Shown: positions 1 to 8,258 of the stretch, piece after piece
How positions within the stretch are numbered: position 1 is the stretch's first letter
Layout: each line of letters begins with the position of its first letter
Assembly (NCBI GenBank): GCA_022709385.1
Contig: JAKLIX010000003.1
Location: 186,001 to 250,000, forward strand
DNA from: Bacteroidota bacterium
Lineage (GTDB): Bacteria > Bacteroidota > Bacteroidia > Bacteroidales > CAIXZF01
Length of the DNA: 64,000 bases
Reading direction: 5' to 3'
Position numbers and translations under genes: made by a program
The notes under the pieces: generated by a model
The model's database searches: none
What the model was told of the DNA's origin: nothing
What the model saw: only the letters and a program-made list of their open reading frames with translations

Positions 1-503
1 TTCTTCACCAGGGCCATGATGTCCTCACCGTTGTCGAAAAACAGTACTACCCCGAGTGCATCCGCAGTATTTAAAACATAGGTGAAGCTATTTTCCTTTG
101 CTACGTCTTTCACTGCCTGCCGGGCTTTCTCGATGATAGGTTCTGTCAGTTCCTGTTCTTTCTTCTGCAGGCTTTCCTGGGCCGATTGCTGGAAAGACTG
201 GATACGGTCCTGAAGGTCAAGGATCTCTTTTTCTTTATTCTTTTTGATCAGGTCTGGCATTGTTGCCACATTTGCCTGGTAATCAGCAACCTTGGTGTCG
301 TATTCGCCTTGCATGGCATCCAGCTGCGATTTCAGGGTCTTGGCATAATCCTGGTATTTCTGCTGGGCGGAATCCATTCCCGGCATAAGGCTGTAAAGTT
401 CGGCAAAATCAATGTGACCGATTTTCTGGGCTTTCTGCGCCTTCAGTGTACTGCTGCCTGCGAGCAGCATCAGCGCCAGCAGCATGATTGACAGTTTCTT
501 CAT
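1..503 (-). CDS. OmpH/Skp-family periplasmic chaperone (3' end beyond window)
   Basis: The reading frame opens with ATG at 503-501 on the minus strand and stays open to base 1, so the C-terminal end lies outside the window. It starts with a signal peptide (MKKLSIMLLALML, then a small-residue cleavage region). A long, charged, helix-forming middle rich in Q, K and E follows, and then the conserved OmpH end, where a short strand carries the motif F-T-Y-V-L. Skp/OmpH proteins are trimeric periplasmic chaperones that carry unfolded outer-membrane proteins to the BAM complex. It lies directly downstream of a second OmpH gene and bamA, the usual Bacteroidota arrangement, which supports this role. 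Length so far (about 167 residues) fits the family. Only the missing last residues are uncertain. Confidence 0.9.
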   Translation of the reverse strand, partial: MKKLSIMLLALMLLAGSSTLKAQKAQKIGHIDFAELYSLMPGMDSAQQKYQDYAKTLKSQLDAMQGEYDTKVADYQANVATMPDLIKKNKEKEILDLQDRIQSFQQSAQESLQKKEQELTEPIIEKARQAVKDVAKENSFTYVLNTADALGVVLFFDNGEDIMALVK

Positions 504-563
504 GTAAAGGGTTTAAATATATCGCGGCAAATGTATAAAAAATAGCGCCTTATGTCAAAACGG

Positions 564-1088
564 CTATTTCATTTTTGTGACACCGCTGATGTTATTCAGC
601 ACATCATCACTGATGTCAAGCTTGGGGTCTGCATATAAAATACTGATACTGCCGGCCTTGTCAAACACAAAGGAGTAGTTCTTCCGCTGGGCCAACTCTT
701 CAATGGCATTATAGACCTTATCCTGTATGGGTTTGACCAGTTCCTGCCTTTTCTTGAACAGATCACCGTCTTTGCCGAAACGCTTCTTTTGCAGCTCTTT
801 GGCTTCTTTCTCTTTCTTCACGATTTCATCTTCTTTCTGCTTCTTCATTTCTTCCGGCAGCAGGACGGATTCAGCCTGAAATGCCTTATAAAGTTGGTCG
901 ATCTCGGTGAATTTGGCTTCAATCTCCTTTTGCCACTGGACTGAAAAGTCGTTCAGCTGGTCTTGTGCGTTTTTATACTCCTGGATCTGATCCAGGATGT
1001 ATTGCGAATCCACATAAGCGTATTTCTGGGCGGCTACAAAGCCGGAAAAAAGGGCCAGAATAATGGAAGTCAGGATAATACGTTTCAT
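564..1088 (-). CDS. OmpH/Skp-family periplasmic chaperone
   Basis: About 174 residues. I place the start at the ATG at 1088-1086 because a GGAGG lies nine bases upstream and a clean signal peptide follows (MKRIILTSIILALFSG, ending near VAAQ); the longer frame to 1118 would add ten residues before it. The mature part begins with the typical Y-A-Y-V-D-S strand, then a long coiled-coil arm of K/E/Q, and ends with Y-S-F-V-F-D near the C-terminus. It is probably a periplasmic holdase for outer-membrane proteins. It sits between bamA and another OmpH paralogue; the pair is probably cotranscribed with bamA, whose stop is 75 bases upstream. Paralogues in tandem may form separate trimers or mixed ones; the sequence cannot tell. 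Confidence 0.92.
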   Translation of the reverse strand: MKRIILTSIILALFSGFVAAQKYAYVDSQYILDQIQEYKNAQDQLNDFSVQWQKEIEAKFTEIDQLYKAFQAESVLLPEEMKKQKEDEIVKKEKEAKELQKKRFGKDGDLFKKRQELVKPIQDKVYNAIEELAQRKNYSFVFDKAGSISILYADPKLDISDDVLNNISGVTKMK

Positions 1089-1163
1089 AATTAAAATCCT
1101 CCGGTATAAATTAAACATATGTTGCTGTCAATAACAAAAAACCTGCCAAAAGTCCCATTGTCC

Positions 1164-3785
1164 TTAATCAATGGATTGGTTGATGGAGAAATGGAATTGT
1201 CCTCCGTTTGCACCGGGCAGTCCCGGTATCTTGTCAAAGCCGTAGCCCCAGTCGAGTCCGAGTATGCCGAACATCGGCAGAAACACTCTGACACCCACAC
1301 CGGCCGCACGCTTCAGAGAAAAAGGATTGAACTCCTTGAAGTTCAACCAGGCGTTCCCCCCTTCCAGGAAAGCCATGCCGTAAATGGTGGCATTGGGGTT
1401 GAGGGAAATGGGATACCTGAGTTCGAGTGAGTATTTAGAGTAAATGGTGCCGCCTTTGTTTGAATTGGTACTGTATTCAGGGGTGAGCGATTCGTTCGAG
1501 TATCCTCTCATTCCAATGATATCCCTGCCATCGAGCGAATTATAGCCCGACAGACCGTCTCCTCCAAGATAAAAACGTTCAAAGGGAGTCACCCCGATAT
1601 CGCTGTTCCAGGCACCGAGAAATCCGTACTTGACCCTTGAGAAGAGCACGAAATTGCTGAACAACCTGGTATGCCAGGCGCCAAGGAAGTTCCATTTGTG
1701 ATATTCGATGAAACGGTATTTCTCCTGGTCGCTGAGGTTCTTATAGTTCTTTTCGCTGAAGAGGGAATAGGGTGGGGTCACTTCAAGGTTCAGGGATATT
1801 TCTGAACCCTGCCGCGGAAAGATGGGCGCATCCACCGAATTTCTCGACAAGCTGATGCCGTAACTGAAATTATTCGAATATCCATCCGAATAAGTGAATA
1901 TCTGGGCGTAATTGTCCAGATCATAACGTTGCAGGGTAATGCTGTGGTAAAGAGAGAAATAGTCATCAGGCCAGGTCAGCCTTTTTCCCAGACTGATCAC
2001 GACGCCATTAATAACAAAGGATTGGCGGTTGGTGTCTGATTTCGGATAGCCGTTGCTGTAAAGGCTGTGAAAATAAGCGAGGCTGAGGGCGTTGGGTTTT
2101 TTTCCGCCCAGCCAGGGTTCCGTAAAGGAAATGTTATAACTGGAGTATCCTTTGCCGTAGGATTGAAAGCGCAGGCTGAGTTTTTGCCCGTCTCCTGAAG
2201 GGATGGGTGAATATGTCTTCCAGTTGAATATATTCCTGAGCGAAAAGTTATTGAAGGAAAGGCCGAGGTTTCCCACGATCCTGCCATAACCCCAGCCACC
2301 CGACATTTCAATCTGGTCGGAAGAGGTTTCTTCGACTTCGTATTCAATGTCAACGGTGCCGTCGGCCGGATTTGGTTTGGGGACGGGATTGATTTTTTCA
2401 GCGTTGAAGTAGCGGAGCTGCGCCAGTTCCCTGGTGGTACGGATAATGTCGGAACGGCTGAAAAGCTGGCCGGGCCGTGTCCTGATCTCCCGCATGATCA
2501 CATGGTCGTTGGTACGGTTGTTCCCTTTAATGGTCACTTTGTTGATCCTGGCCTGTTTGCCTTCCCTGATGCGGATCTCGATATCGATGGAATCGTTCTC
2601 CACGCGGATCTCGACCGGCTCCACATTGAAAAACAGATACCCGTCGTCGAGGTAAAGGGAACTTACATCGAAACCTTCGGGATTGAATGAAAGGTTGGTT
2701 TCCAGCAGCTTCATATTATAAACCATGCCTTTTTTAATCTTCAGGATTCCGTTCAGGGTTTCGCTTGTGTATTTGGTGTTGCCCACCCAGCTGATATTCC
2801 TGAAATAGAATTTTCGTCCTTCTTCAACCCAGAGATGAAGATCCACTGATTTCCGGCTGAAAGTTGAAATGCTGTCGCGTAATATGACAAAATCCCTGTA
2901 TCCCAGCTCATTGTATTTCTCTATCAGTTTCAGCTTATCGCCGTTAAAGTCTTCTGCGATATACCGTGAAGCCTTAAAAATGCGCAGTTTAAACTTATCT
3001 TGTATGATGGGTTGCATATGGTCCCTGAACTCCATCAGTTTCCCTTTGATGACGTACTTCGGCAGGAATACCAGCAGGCTGTCGGCGATATCGAAAGGCT
3101 GGAACACCCATTTTTCCTTGGTTTCCTTGAAAACCTTCCGGATCTTATGACTGCTCAGCTGTTCATTTCCGTAGGTGTAGATCTTGTTGATCCTGACCCT
3201 GCTGTGTTTTTGAATGTTGATGAAAAGGATCACATTGTTGGCGCGCGTGGAGTCCCGTTTCTGTATGATTTCCACTTCGGTATTCAGGAAGCCTTTTTTT
3301 ACGAAATATTTCTGGATCGTGTTTTTGGACCGGATCAGGATATTGTCTGTGATCACGTCGCCACTGGTCAGTTTGATGTCTTCCCTCAGGTTGTCGGCTT
3401 CACCTTTTCTGATCCCGTTAAAGGTGAATTTAGACAACCTGGGTCTTTCGGTGAGGTGGATGTTGAGGAAGATTTTGCCGGCTACGACCCTGGTGGCTGA
3501 AATGGCGATATTTTCAAAAAGTCCCTGGTCCCACAGTTTTTTAATGGCTTTGGTGATATTGTCTCCCGGAATCCTGATGGCATCACCCACAGCCAGTCCT
3601 GTAATGGAGATCAGGATGTCGTGGTCAAGATACTGGATGCCGCTGACGGTAATTCCCCCGATTTCATAGGTACGGGGATTGGTGTAATCCAGTTCTAATT
3701 CTTCCTCAAGCAGGTTCTGGGCCTGGAGCAGGTGACCGGAAAGCAGTAGAAGGGCCAGGCAGGCTGCAAGCAATGCGATTCTCAT
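1164..3785 (-). CDS. bamA: BamA, outer-membrane protein assembly factor (Omp85)
   Basis: About 873 residues, close to the usual BamA length in Bacteroidota. An N-terminal signal peptide (MRIALLAACLALLLLS...LQAQ) is followed by a chain of POTRA domains over roughly residues 40-480. A 16-strand barrel domain follows, with the Omp85 signature I-I-G-M-R-G-Y (the RGY/RGF loop motif) near the C-terminus. BamA inserts beta-barrel proteins into the outer membrane. The longest frame begins at a TTG at 3791; I prefer the ATG at 3785, which keeps an intact signal peptide. It follows uppS almost without a gap and precedes two OmpH chaperones that feed it, the conserved Bacteroidota order. Identification is firm; the exact start is not. 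Confidence 0.95.
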   Translation of the reverse strand: MRIALLAACLALLLLSGHLLQAQNLLEEELELDYTNPRTYEIGGITVSGIQYLDHDILISITGLAVGDAIRIPGDNITKAIKKLWDQGLFENIAISATRVVAGKIFLNIHLTERPRLSKFTFNGIRKGEADNLREDIKLTSGDVITDNILIRSKNTIQKYFVKKGFLNTEVEIIQKRDSTRANNVILFINIQKHSRVRINKIYTYGNEQLSSHKIRKVFKETKEKWVFQPFDIADSLLVFLPKYVIKGKLMEFRDHMQPIIQDKFKLRIFKASRYIAEDFNGDKLKLIEKYNELGYRDFVILRDSISTFSRKSVDLHLWVEEGRKFYFRNISWVGNTKYTSETLNGILKIKKGMVYNMKLLETNLSFNPEGFDVSSLYLDDGYLFFNVEPVEIRVENDSIDIEIRIREGKQARINKVTIKGNNRTNDHVIMREIRTRPGQLFSRSDIIRTTRELAQLRYFNAEKINPVPKPNPADGTVDIEYEVEETSSDQIEMSGGWGYGRIVGNLGLSFNNFSLRNIFNWKTYSPIPSGDGQKLSLRFQSYGKGYSSYNISFTEPWLGGKKPNALSLAYFHSLYSNGYPKSDTNRQSFVINGVVISLGKRLTWPDDYFSLYHSITLQRYDLDNYAQIFTYSDGYSNNFSYGISLSRNSVDAPIFPRQGSEISLNLEVTPPYSLFSEKNYKNLSDQEKYRFIEYHKWNFLGAWHTRLFSNFVLFSRVKYGFLGAWNSDIGVTPFERFYLGGDGLSGYNSLDGRDIIGMRGYSNESLTPEYSTNSNKGGTIYSKYSLELRYPISLNPNATIYGMAFLEGGNAWLNFKEFNPFSLKRAAGVGVRVFLPMFGILGLDWGYGFDKIPGLPGANGGQFHFSINQSID

Positions 3786-3787
3786 TC

Positions 3788-4534
3788 TCAAAGTACTTTG
3801 ATTTGTTCACTGGTCATGCCAAACCTTCTTTCCCTTGATTGAAAGTCGACGATAGCTTTGTAAAGGTCTTCTTTGGTAAAATCCGGCCACAGGACCGGCG
3901 TAAAATATAACTCAGTATAGGCGATCTGCCAGAGCATGAAATTGGAGATTCTGGCTTCTCCGCTGGTACGGATCAGCAATTCAGGATCGGGGATGTTGTT
4001 GGTAGTCAGGTAGGAAGCAAAGCGTTCCTGGTTAATGTCTTCCGGCCGAAGATTTCCCAGGGCAACCTGGGTGGCGATATTTCTGGCTGCCATGGCCAGT
4101 TCCCATCTTGCACTGTAACTGAGGGCCAGGATCAATGTCATCCTGTCGTTGGAAGCGGTTTCCCTGATCGCATGCATCAGTTCAGGGTAACATCCCCTGG
4201 CAAGGCTTTTCAGGTCGCCGATGGCTTGCAGCCTGATGTTGTTGTCCTGTAAAGTTTTCAGTTCGCCGTGCAGCGTTTTCACCAGCAGTCCCATCAGTGC
4301 ATTGACTTCAAGGGGCGGGCGGTTCCAGTTTTCAGTGGAAAAAGCATAGAGGGTAAGGTAGGGGACACCCAGTTCGGCACAGGCTTCCGTAACTTCTTTC
4401 ACGGCATCCACCCCGTGCTGGTGACCGAATATTCTCAATTTTCCCCTGCGTTTGGCCCATCTTCCGTTACCGTCCATAATAATGGCAATATGAACGGGAA
4501 GGCGGTTCAGGTCTATGCTTTCTTTAAAACTCAT
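3788..4534 (-). CDS. uppS: Isoprenyl transferase (undecaprenyl diphosphate synthase)
   Basis: 248 residues. The N-terminus carries the cis-prenyltransferase signature I-I-M-D-G-N-G-R-W, with the catalytic aspartate at residue 21. The frame also contains the conserved H-x-x-G motif, the Y-A-F-S-T-E-N-W segment and the C-terminal R-T-S-G-E-x-R-x-S-N-F pyrophosphate-binding block. The enzyme condenses isopentenyl diphosphate onto farnesyl diphosphate to make the C55 lipid carrier for peptidoglycan and O-antigen synthesis. It acts at the cytoplasmic membrane surface. Its stop codon practically abuts the start of bamA, so the two are translationally linked. All key residues are present and length is normal. 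Confidence 0.97.
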   Translation of the reverse strand: MSFKESIDLNRLPVHIAIIMDGNGRWAKRRGKLRIFGHQHGVDAVKEVTEACAELGVPYLTLYAFSTENWNRPPLEVNALMGLLVKTLHGELKTLQDNNIRLQAIGDLKSLARGCYPELMHAIRETASNDRMTLILALSYSARWELAMAARNIATQVALGNLRPEDINQERFASYLTTNNIPDPELLIRTSGEARISNFMLWQIAYTELYFTPVLWPDFTKEDLYKAIVDFQSRERRFGMTSEQIKVL

Positions 4535-4578
4535 CGAGGGGGCGCTGAATAAGGCGGCAAAAATAAGATTAATTGTCT

Positions 4579-5445
4579 TTAAATACCCATGAAAAACTCA
4601 TCGTACTGACGCTTCTTCTGATAATCCCTGCAGCCCTTTTCTTTACTGCTGTTGATTTTAATGGTCAGCGTAACACCGGCAAACGAATACCAGTCTTTGG
4701 TGTTTGCATTGCCTCGCTGCATGCCTGCCTCAATGGGTGGTTCTCCCGGAATATCGATGGACCTGTTCGACAGGGCCGCTGTGAGCTCACCTTTTTCCGC
4801 AGCCAGTTGTACCGGGTCAGGGTAGGTGGTACTGACATCATCAATATAATCAGTGAAGGTTTTCCTGTAACTCCATTCCAGACCAAGGCAAACATGTTTG
4901 CTCACGCTGATCTTGAAGCCAACGCCAAAAGGAAAGGCTAATTGTGTGAGTCCGTAGGTTTTTCTGCCCGGGTAAGCCGTGGTGCCCTGCCCTTCGGTGC
5001 CCAGGGGCTGCAGTTCAACCCATTCCCCTTTGTATTTGGCTTTGGGATTGAAGCTGAAAATGCTGAAACCTGTGAAAATGTAAGGACTGAAATTGTATTT
5101 GGAGCTTCCCGTGAAATAGGGGAAAAAGTTTAATTCGATCTGACCTGAGAAATCCAGGATATGGGAACGGAAGCTGAGATTCCTTTGTTTGTTCCATCCG
5201 GAGCTGGAAGCGTCATCACCCCGGAGGGTTCCGTATATCCCGTTCATTTTCAGTGCCCAGCGTGTGCTGAGGTTATAGCGGTAAACCAGGCCGAAAGCAG
5301 GGCTGGTATTGCCGAATTGTTTGTCGGGATTGAGATCTCCCAGGTAATAGGACCCGCCGGCAAAGACTCCCACCTCAGTACGCTGGGCAAAAGCAGTCAG
5401 GGCCAGCAGGCAGGTCAGAATGTATGTGATCAGCAGCTTCTTCAT
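4579..5445 (-). CDS. DUF6089-like outer-membrane beta-barrel protein, copy 1
   Basis: 288 residues with a signal peptide (MKKLLITYILTCLLALTAFAQ). The mature protein begins with strands of alternating polarity (E-V-G-V-F-A-G-G-S-Y-Y-L-G-D) and continues as a small beta-barrel. It shares two blocks with the next two genes: a F-S-F-N-P-K segment followed by L-x-P-L-x-T-E-G-Q-G, and R-K-T-F-T-D-Y-x-D-D-V-S-x-T-Y. These are typical of the DUF6089 family, whose function is unknown. It is the last of three tandem paralogues, 44 bases before uppS. I infer an outer-membrane location and a structural or transport role; nothing in the sequence gives a substrate. Confidence 0.85.
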   Translation of the reverse strand: MKKLLITYILTCLLALTAFAQRTEVGVFAGGSYYLGDLNPDKQFGNTSPAFGLVYRYNLSTRWALKMNGIYGTLRGDDASSSGWNKQRNLSFRSHILDFSGQIELNFFPYFTGSSKYNFSPYIFTGFSIFSFNPKAKYKGEWVELQPLGTEGQGTTAYPGRKTYGLTQLAFPFGVGFKISVSKHVCLGLEWSYRKTFTDYIDDVSTTYPDPVQLAAEKGELTAALSNRSIDIPGEPPIEAGMQRGNANTKDWYSFAGVTLTIKINSSKEKGCRDYQKKRQYDEFFMGI

Positions 5446-5457
5446 GTGGGGCGGTTG

Positions 5458-6315
5458 TTATATTCTGAAGGTTTTTTTCTTTTTTGTTTTCCCGAAATCA
5501 TACTGCAAAGTTACAAAAGCGAAGATATAGGTGTCTTTATTTTTTGGGTTGCCCCTGGCTGTGGCAGGACTCGTGGTGGTTAATTCGAGGTTGCGCGAAG
5601 GATCGGCGAAATAGGCTGCCAGAGGTCCTTTGGCTGATTCCAGTACAGCGGTGTTCACATAGGTTAAACTTACGTCATCAAGATAATCTGTAAAGGTTTT
5701 CCGGACACTGATCTCGAAACCAAACTGGAAGGCATCCCGCATCGGAAAGATCATCCCCACACCGACCGGAATTACCAGTGAGGACAACTTATAGGGGGCA
5801 TCCCTGGTGGGAAAAACACCCTGGCCTTCGGTACATAAGGGCTGCAGTGGTTTCCATGTCCCGTCGGGATACCTGCCTTTCGGATTGAAGCTGAACCTTC
5901 CAATACCCGTGTAAACGTAGGTAAGCACCGGAAAAGTATATACATGGTACTTCCTCCGTCCGTATTTGATGCTGTAGTTCCGGAAACCGGATTTCGGTCG
6001 TGTGACATAAAACTCAAGCTGAAGAGAGACCTCAGTGACAGGAGAACGGAAATTCAGTTTCCGCTCAGGCCGGATTTTATCATTCGAAGTCACTGTACCT
6101 CTTAATACATTGACCCTGACGGAAAACGGAAATTCGAAACTGTATCTGGCAAAGGTGCCTGCTGCGGGTCCCACGCCCGACTGGTAGAACCTGGCCAGGT
6201 CGCCGTGATAAAAGGCGAACCCGCCGGCCATGCCCACGCTGACCGGCAGCTGTGCCCGTATGGCAGGAACAGGTAAAAGGAATAAACAGCATATCAGCCA
6301 CTTCCCGCTTCTCAT
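5458..6315 (-). CDS. DUF6089-like outer-membrane beta-barrel protein, copy 2
   Basis: 285 residues with signal peptide MRSGKWLICCLFLLPVPAIRAQ. It has the same architecture as its neighbours: G-M-A-G-G-F-A-F-Y-H-G-D-L at the start, the F-S-F-N-P-K-G-R-Y block, P-L-C-T-E-G-Q-G, and R-K-T-F-T-D-Y-L-D-D-V-S-L-T-Y. It ends in a basic tail (G-K-T-K-K-K-K-T-F-R-I) rather than the usual terminal aromatic of a barrel, although the last strand L-Q-Y-D-F precedes it. Spacing to the following gene is 12 bases and to the preceding gene one base, so the three copies form one transcription unit. Function is unknown. Confidence 0.83.
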   Translation of the reverse strand: MRSGKWLICCLFLLPVPAIRAQLPVSVGMAGGFAFYHGDLARFYQSGVGPAAGTFARYSFEFPFSVRVNVLRGTVTSNDKIRPERKLNFRSPVTEVSLQLEFYVTRPKSGFRNYSIKYGRRKYHVYTFPVLTYVYTGIGRFSFNPKGRYPDGTWKPLQPLCTEGQGVFPTRDAPYKLSSLVIPVGVGMIFPMRDAFQFGFEISVRKTFTDYLDDVSLTYVNTAVLESAKGPLAAYFADPSRNLELTTTSPATARGNPKNKDTYIFAFVTLQYDFGKTKKKKTFRI

Positions 6316-6316
6316 G

Positions 6317-7246
6317 CTAAAATCTGAAATTTCTGATGCGACTGATGCGCGACATGTCTCTGTAAAGGGTGATCAGGGCGAAAAGATACACATCCTTGTC
6401 CCTGGGATCACCCCGCTGCTGACCGGCCACCAGCCAAGGCTTTCCCGAAGGATTGGACAATTCCACCGACTTCGGTCCGTAATTCCGCAGCAGGTAGGCT
6501 TCATCAAAATAGGTCATGCTGGCATCATCGAGGTAATCCGTGAAAGTCTTACGGAAACCGTATTCGAATCCCAGGGAATAACCCTTGCCAAGCGGGTACT
6601 TTACTCCAATACCGAGTGGTATGCTGATCTGTACGAGGTTGTACTTTTTCCGGGTCTCCACATCCCCTTGTCCTTCAGTGTGATATGGCTTAACGTTCCG
6701 CCAGGTCCCTTCCTTGTCCTGGTTCTGGGGATTGAAATAAAAGCCGGCGATCCCCGTGAACACATAGAGGGTAAAAGGCAGGTTTTTAAAGGAGAATTTC
6801 TCGTTGCGGGTTTGGAGGTTGTATGATGTCCGCGTTTTTTTCCCCTGGATCAGGAAATACTCAAACTGCTCCGACAACTCGATCAGCACGGATCTGTAGT
6901 TGATATTCCTTTGTTTGCGCGAGATGTAATCGGTGAATTTATCGTTTCCGCGCAGGTATCCGATGACCAGGTTGGTTTTCACGTTGCCTTCATCCATAAC
7001 CTGGAATCCCATGCTGAATCCAAGGGTGGGCCTGACGGCCGGGAAATCGAAATCCCGCAGGCTGAAGGATTCCGATCCTATCCTGTTGGCTCCGCCCAGT
7101 TCTCCGATAAGATTGGTGGCTCCGATCGAAAAGCCGAATTCCCTCGACCTGAAACGGCGGAGGTATTTTGATTTTATCTGGGCGCCGGCATCTTCAAATA
7201 CCAGGACAGAAAGGCAGAGACATAATAAAAAATACCTGATAGTCAA
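6317..7246 (-). CDS. DUF6089-like outer-membrane beta-barrel protein, copy 3
   Basis: 309 residues, the first transcribed of the three paralogues. The start codon appears to be TTG at 7246-7244: an in-frame TAA lies just upstream and there is no ATG before the signal peptide (T-I-R-Y-F-L-L-C-L-C-L-S-V-L). It shares F-Y-F-N-P-Q, Y-H-T-E-G-Q-G and R-K-T-F-T-D-Y-L-D-D-A-S-M-T-Y with its neighbours, and adds a longer insert before the second block. A role in the outer membrane is inferred from the signal peptide and strand pattern. It sits 75 bases downstream of nadK. Confidence 0.82.
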   Translation of the reverse strand: MTIRYFLLCLCLSVLVFEDAGAQIKSKYLRRFRSREFGFSIGATNLIGELGGANRIGSESFSLRDFDFPAVRPTLGFSMGFQVMDEGNVKTNLVIGYLRGNDKFTDYISRKQRNINYRSVLIELSEQFEYFLIQGKKTRTSYNLQTRNEKFSFKNLPFTLYVFTGIAGFYFNPQNQDKEGTWRNVKPYHTEGQGDVETRKKYNLVQISIPLGIGVKYPLGKGYSLGFEYGFRKTFTDYLDDASMTYFDEAYLLRNYGPKSVELSNPSGKPWLVAGQQRGDPRDKDVYLFALITLYRDMSRISRIRNFRF

Positions 7247-7321
7247 TGATTACCGGTATTAAGGCATGGATAATTTCAGGGTAAAAATACTACAATATCC
7301 CTGTAAACACAAGCTGGGGAA

Positions 7322-8200
7322 TTAATTCCTGATATCCATTCCCCAGTTCAGTTTCGAACGGATGGTGCGGAAAAAGTCCCAGTCTTTGAGTTTAAGCAGT
7401 TTAATCTTGAAGTTTTCTTTGCGGATCGAGAATTCGAAGGGAGCTTCCACGCAGAGGGAACGGGAATCGAGGCTCAGGTTGAAGTGTTTCTGCCGTCCTT
7501 CGACCCTGATGCGGATCAGGCTGTTGTCGGGGATGATCACGGGCCTGACCGTCAGATTGTGGGTGGCAATGGGTGTGATGACAAAGTTTTCGGCTTCGGG
7601 GATGATGATGGGCCCTCCGCAACTGAGCGAATAGGCGGTGGAACCCGTGGGGGTGCTGACAATCAGCCCGTCCCCCCAGTATGAGTTTAAGAACCTGTCA
7701 TTAACGTAAGTGTGCACGGTGATCATCGACAGGCTGCCTTTTTTATAGACTGTCAGTTCATTGAGTGCATAGGCCAGTTCACCGAAAAGCTTCTGCCCGT
7801 CCTCCAGCCGCAGGAGGGTTCGTTCGTCAATGTTGTACTCCCCTGAAAGGATCTGGTCGATGCCGTCAGAAAGGTCTTCCCTGGAGATACTCGTGAGAAA
7901 TCCCAGTTTGCCCAGGTTGATACCCAGGATAGGGATGCCGCTGTTCCTGACCAGGGTGATGGTATCGAGCAGGGTGCCGTCGCCGCCGATGGAAAGCAGG
8001 ACATCCACCCTGTCCCGGATATCCTGGTTGTGATAAAACAACTGATATTCGGCAGGCAGCTTCACCTTATCCCTGATTACCTGCAGGTAAGGTTCGTAAA
8101 TGAAAATTCCCGACCGGCTTTCGGCCAGCTTGTCCAGCAGGCTTTCCAGGTAAGGAATGGATGCTTCAGAGGCACTTTTTCCATAAATTGCAAAATGCAT
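7322..8200 (-). CDS. nadK: NAD kinase
   Basis: 292 residues. The hallmark G-G-D-G-T motif is at residues 72-76, followed by the G-I-N-x-G-x-L-G-F-L segment, the A-L-N-E dinucleotide-binding block and S-T-P-T-G-S-T-A-Y-S-L-S-C-G-G-P-I. NAD kinase phosphorylates NAD with ATP in the cytosol to make NADP. Start is the ATG at 8200-8198. A CAAATTTA (TAAATTTG on the coding strand) lies 20 bases upstream and may be its -7 promoter element. Placement between pdxJ and uppS/bamA is the common Bacteroidota arrangement. All catalytic motifs are intact. Confidence 0.97.
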   Translation of the reverse strand: MHFAIYGKSASEASIPYLESLLDKLAESRSGIFIYEPYLQVIRDKVKLPAEYQLFYHNQDIRDRVDVLLSIGGDGTLLDTITLVRNSGIPILGINLGKLGFLTSISREDLSDGIDQILSGEYNIDERTLLRLEDGQKLFGELAYALNELTVYKKGSLSMITVHTYVNDRFLNSYWGDGLIVSTPTGSTAYSLSCGGPIIIPEAENFVITPIATHNLTVRPVIIPDNSLIRIRVEGRQKHFNLSLDSRSLCVEAPFEFSIRKENFKIKLLKLKDWDFFRTIRSKLNWGMDIRN

Positions 8201-8219
8201 ATGGCCAGGATTGATCAGG

Positions 8220-8227
8220 CAAATTTA
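8220..8227 (-). promoter_or_regulatory. Candidate -7 element (TAAATTTG) before nadK
   Basis: On the minus strand the sequence reads TAAATTTG, matching the Bacteroidota TAnnTTTG element, 20 bases before the nadK ATG. No good TTG at the expected 19-21 base distance upstream was found, so the call is tentative. Confidence 0.35.
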
Positions 8228-8258
8228 AACAAATCAGAAGACAATGTGCACCATGCGC

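Noticed and set aside
1119..1430. Plus-strand frame opposite bamA
   Set aside because: No family resemblance; overlaps the barrel of BamA on the other strand.
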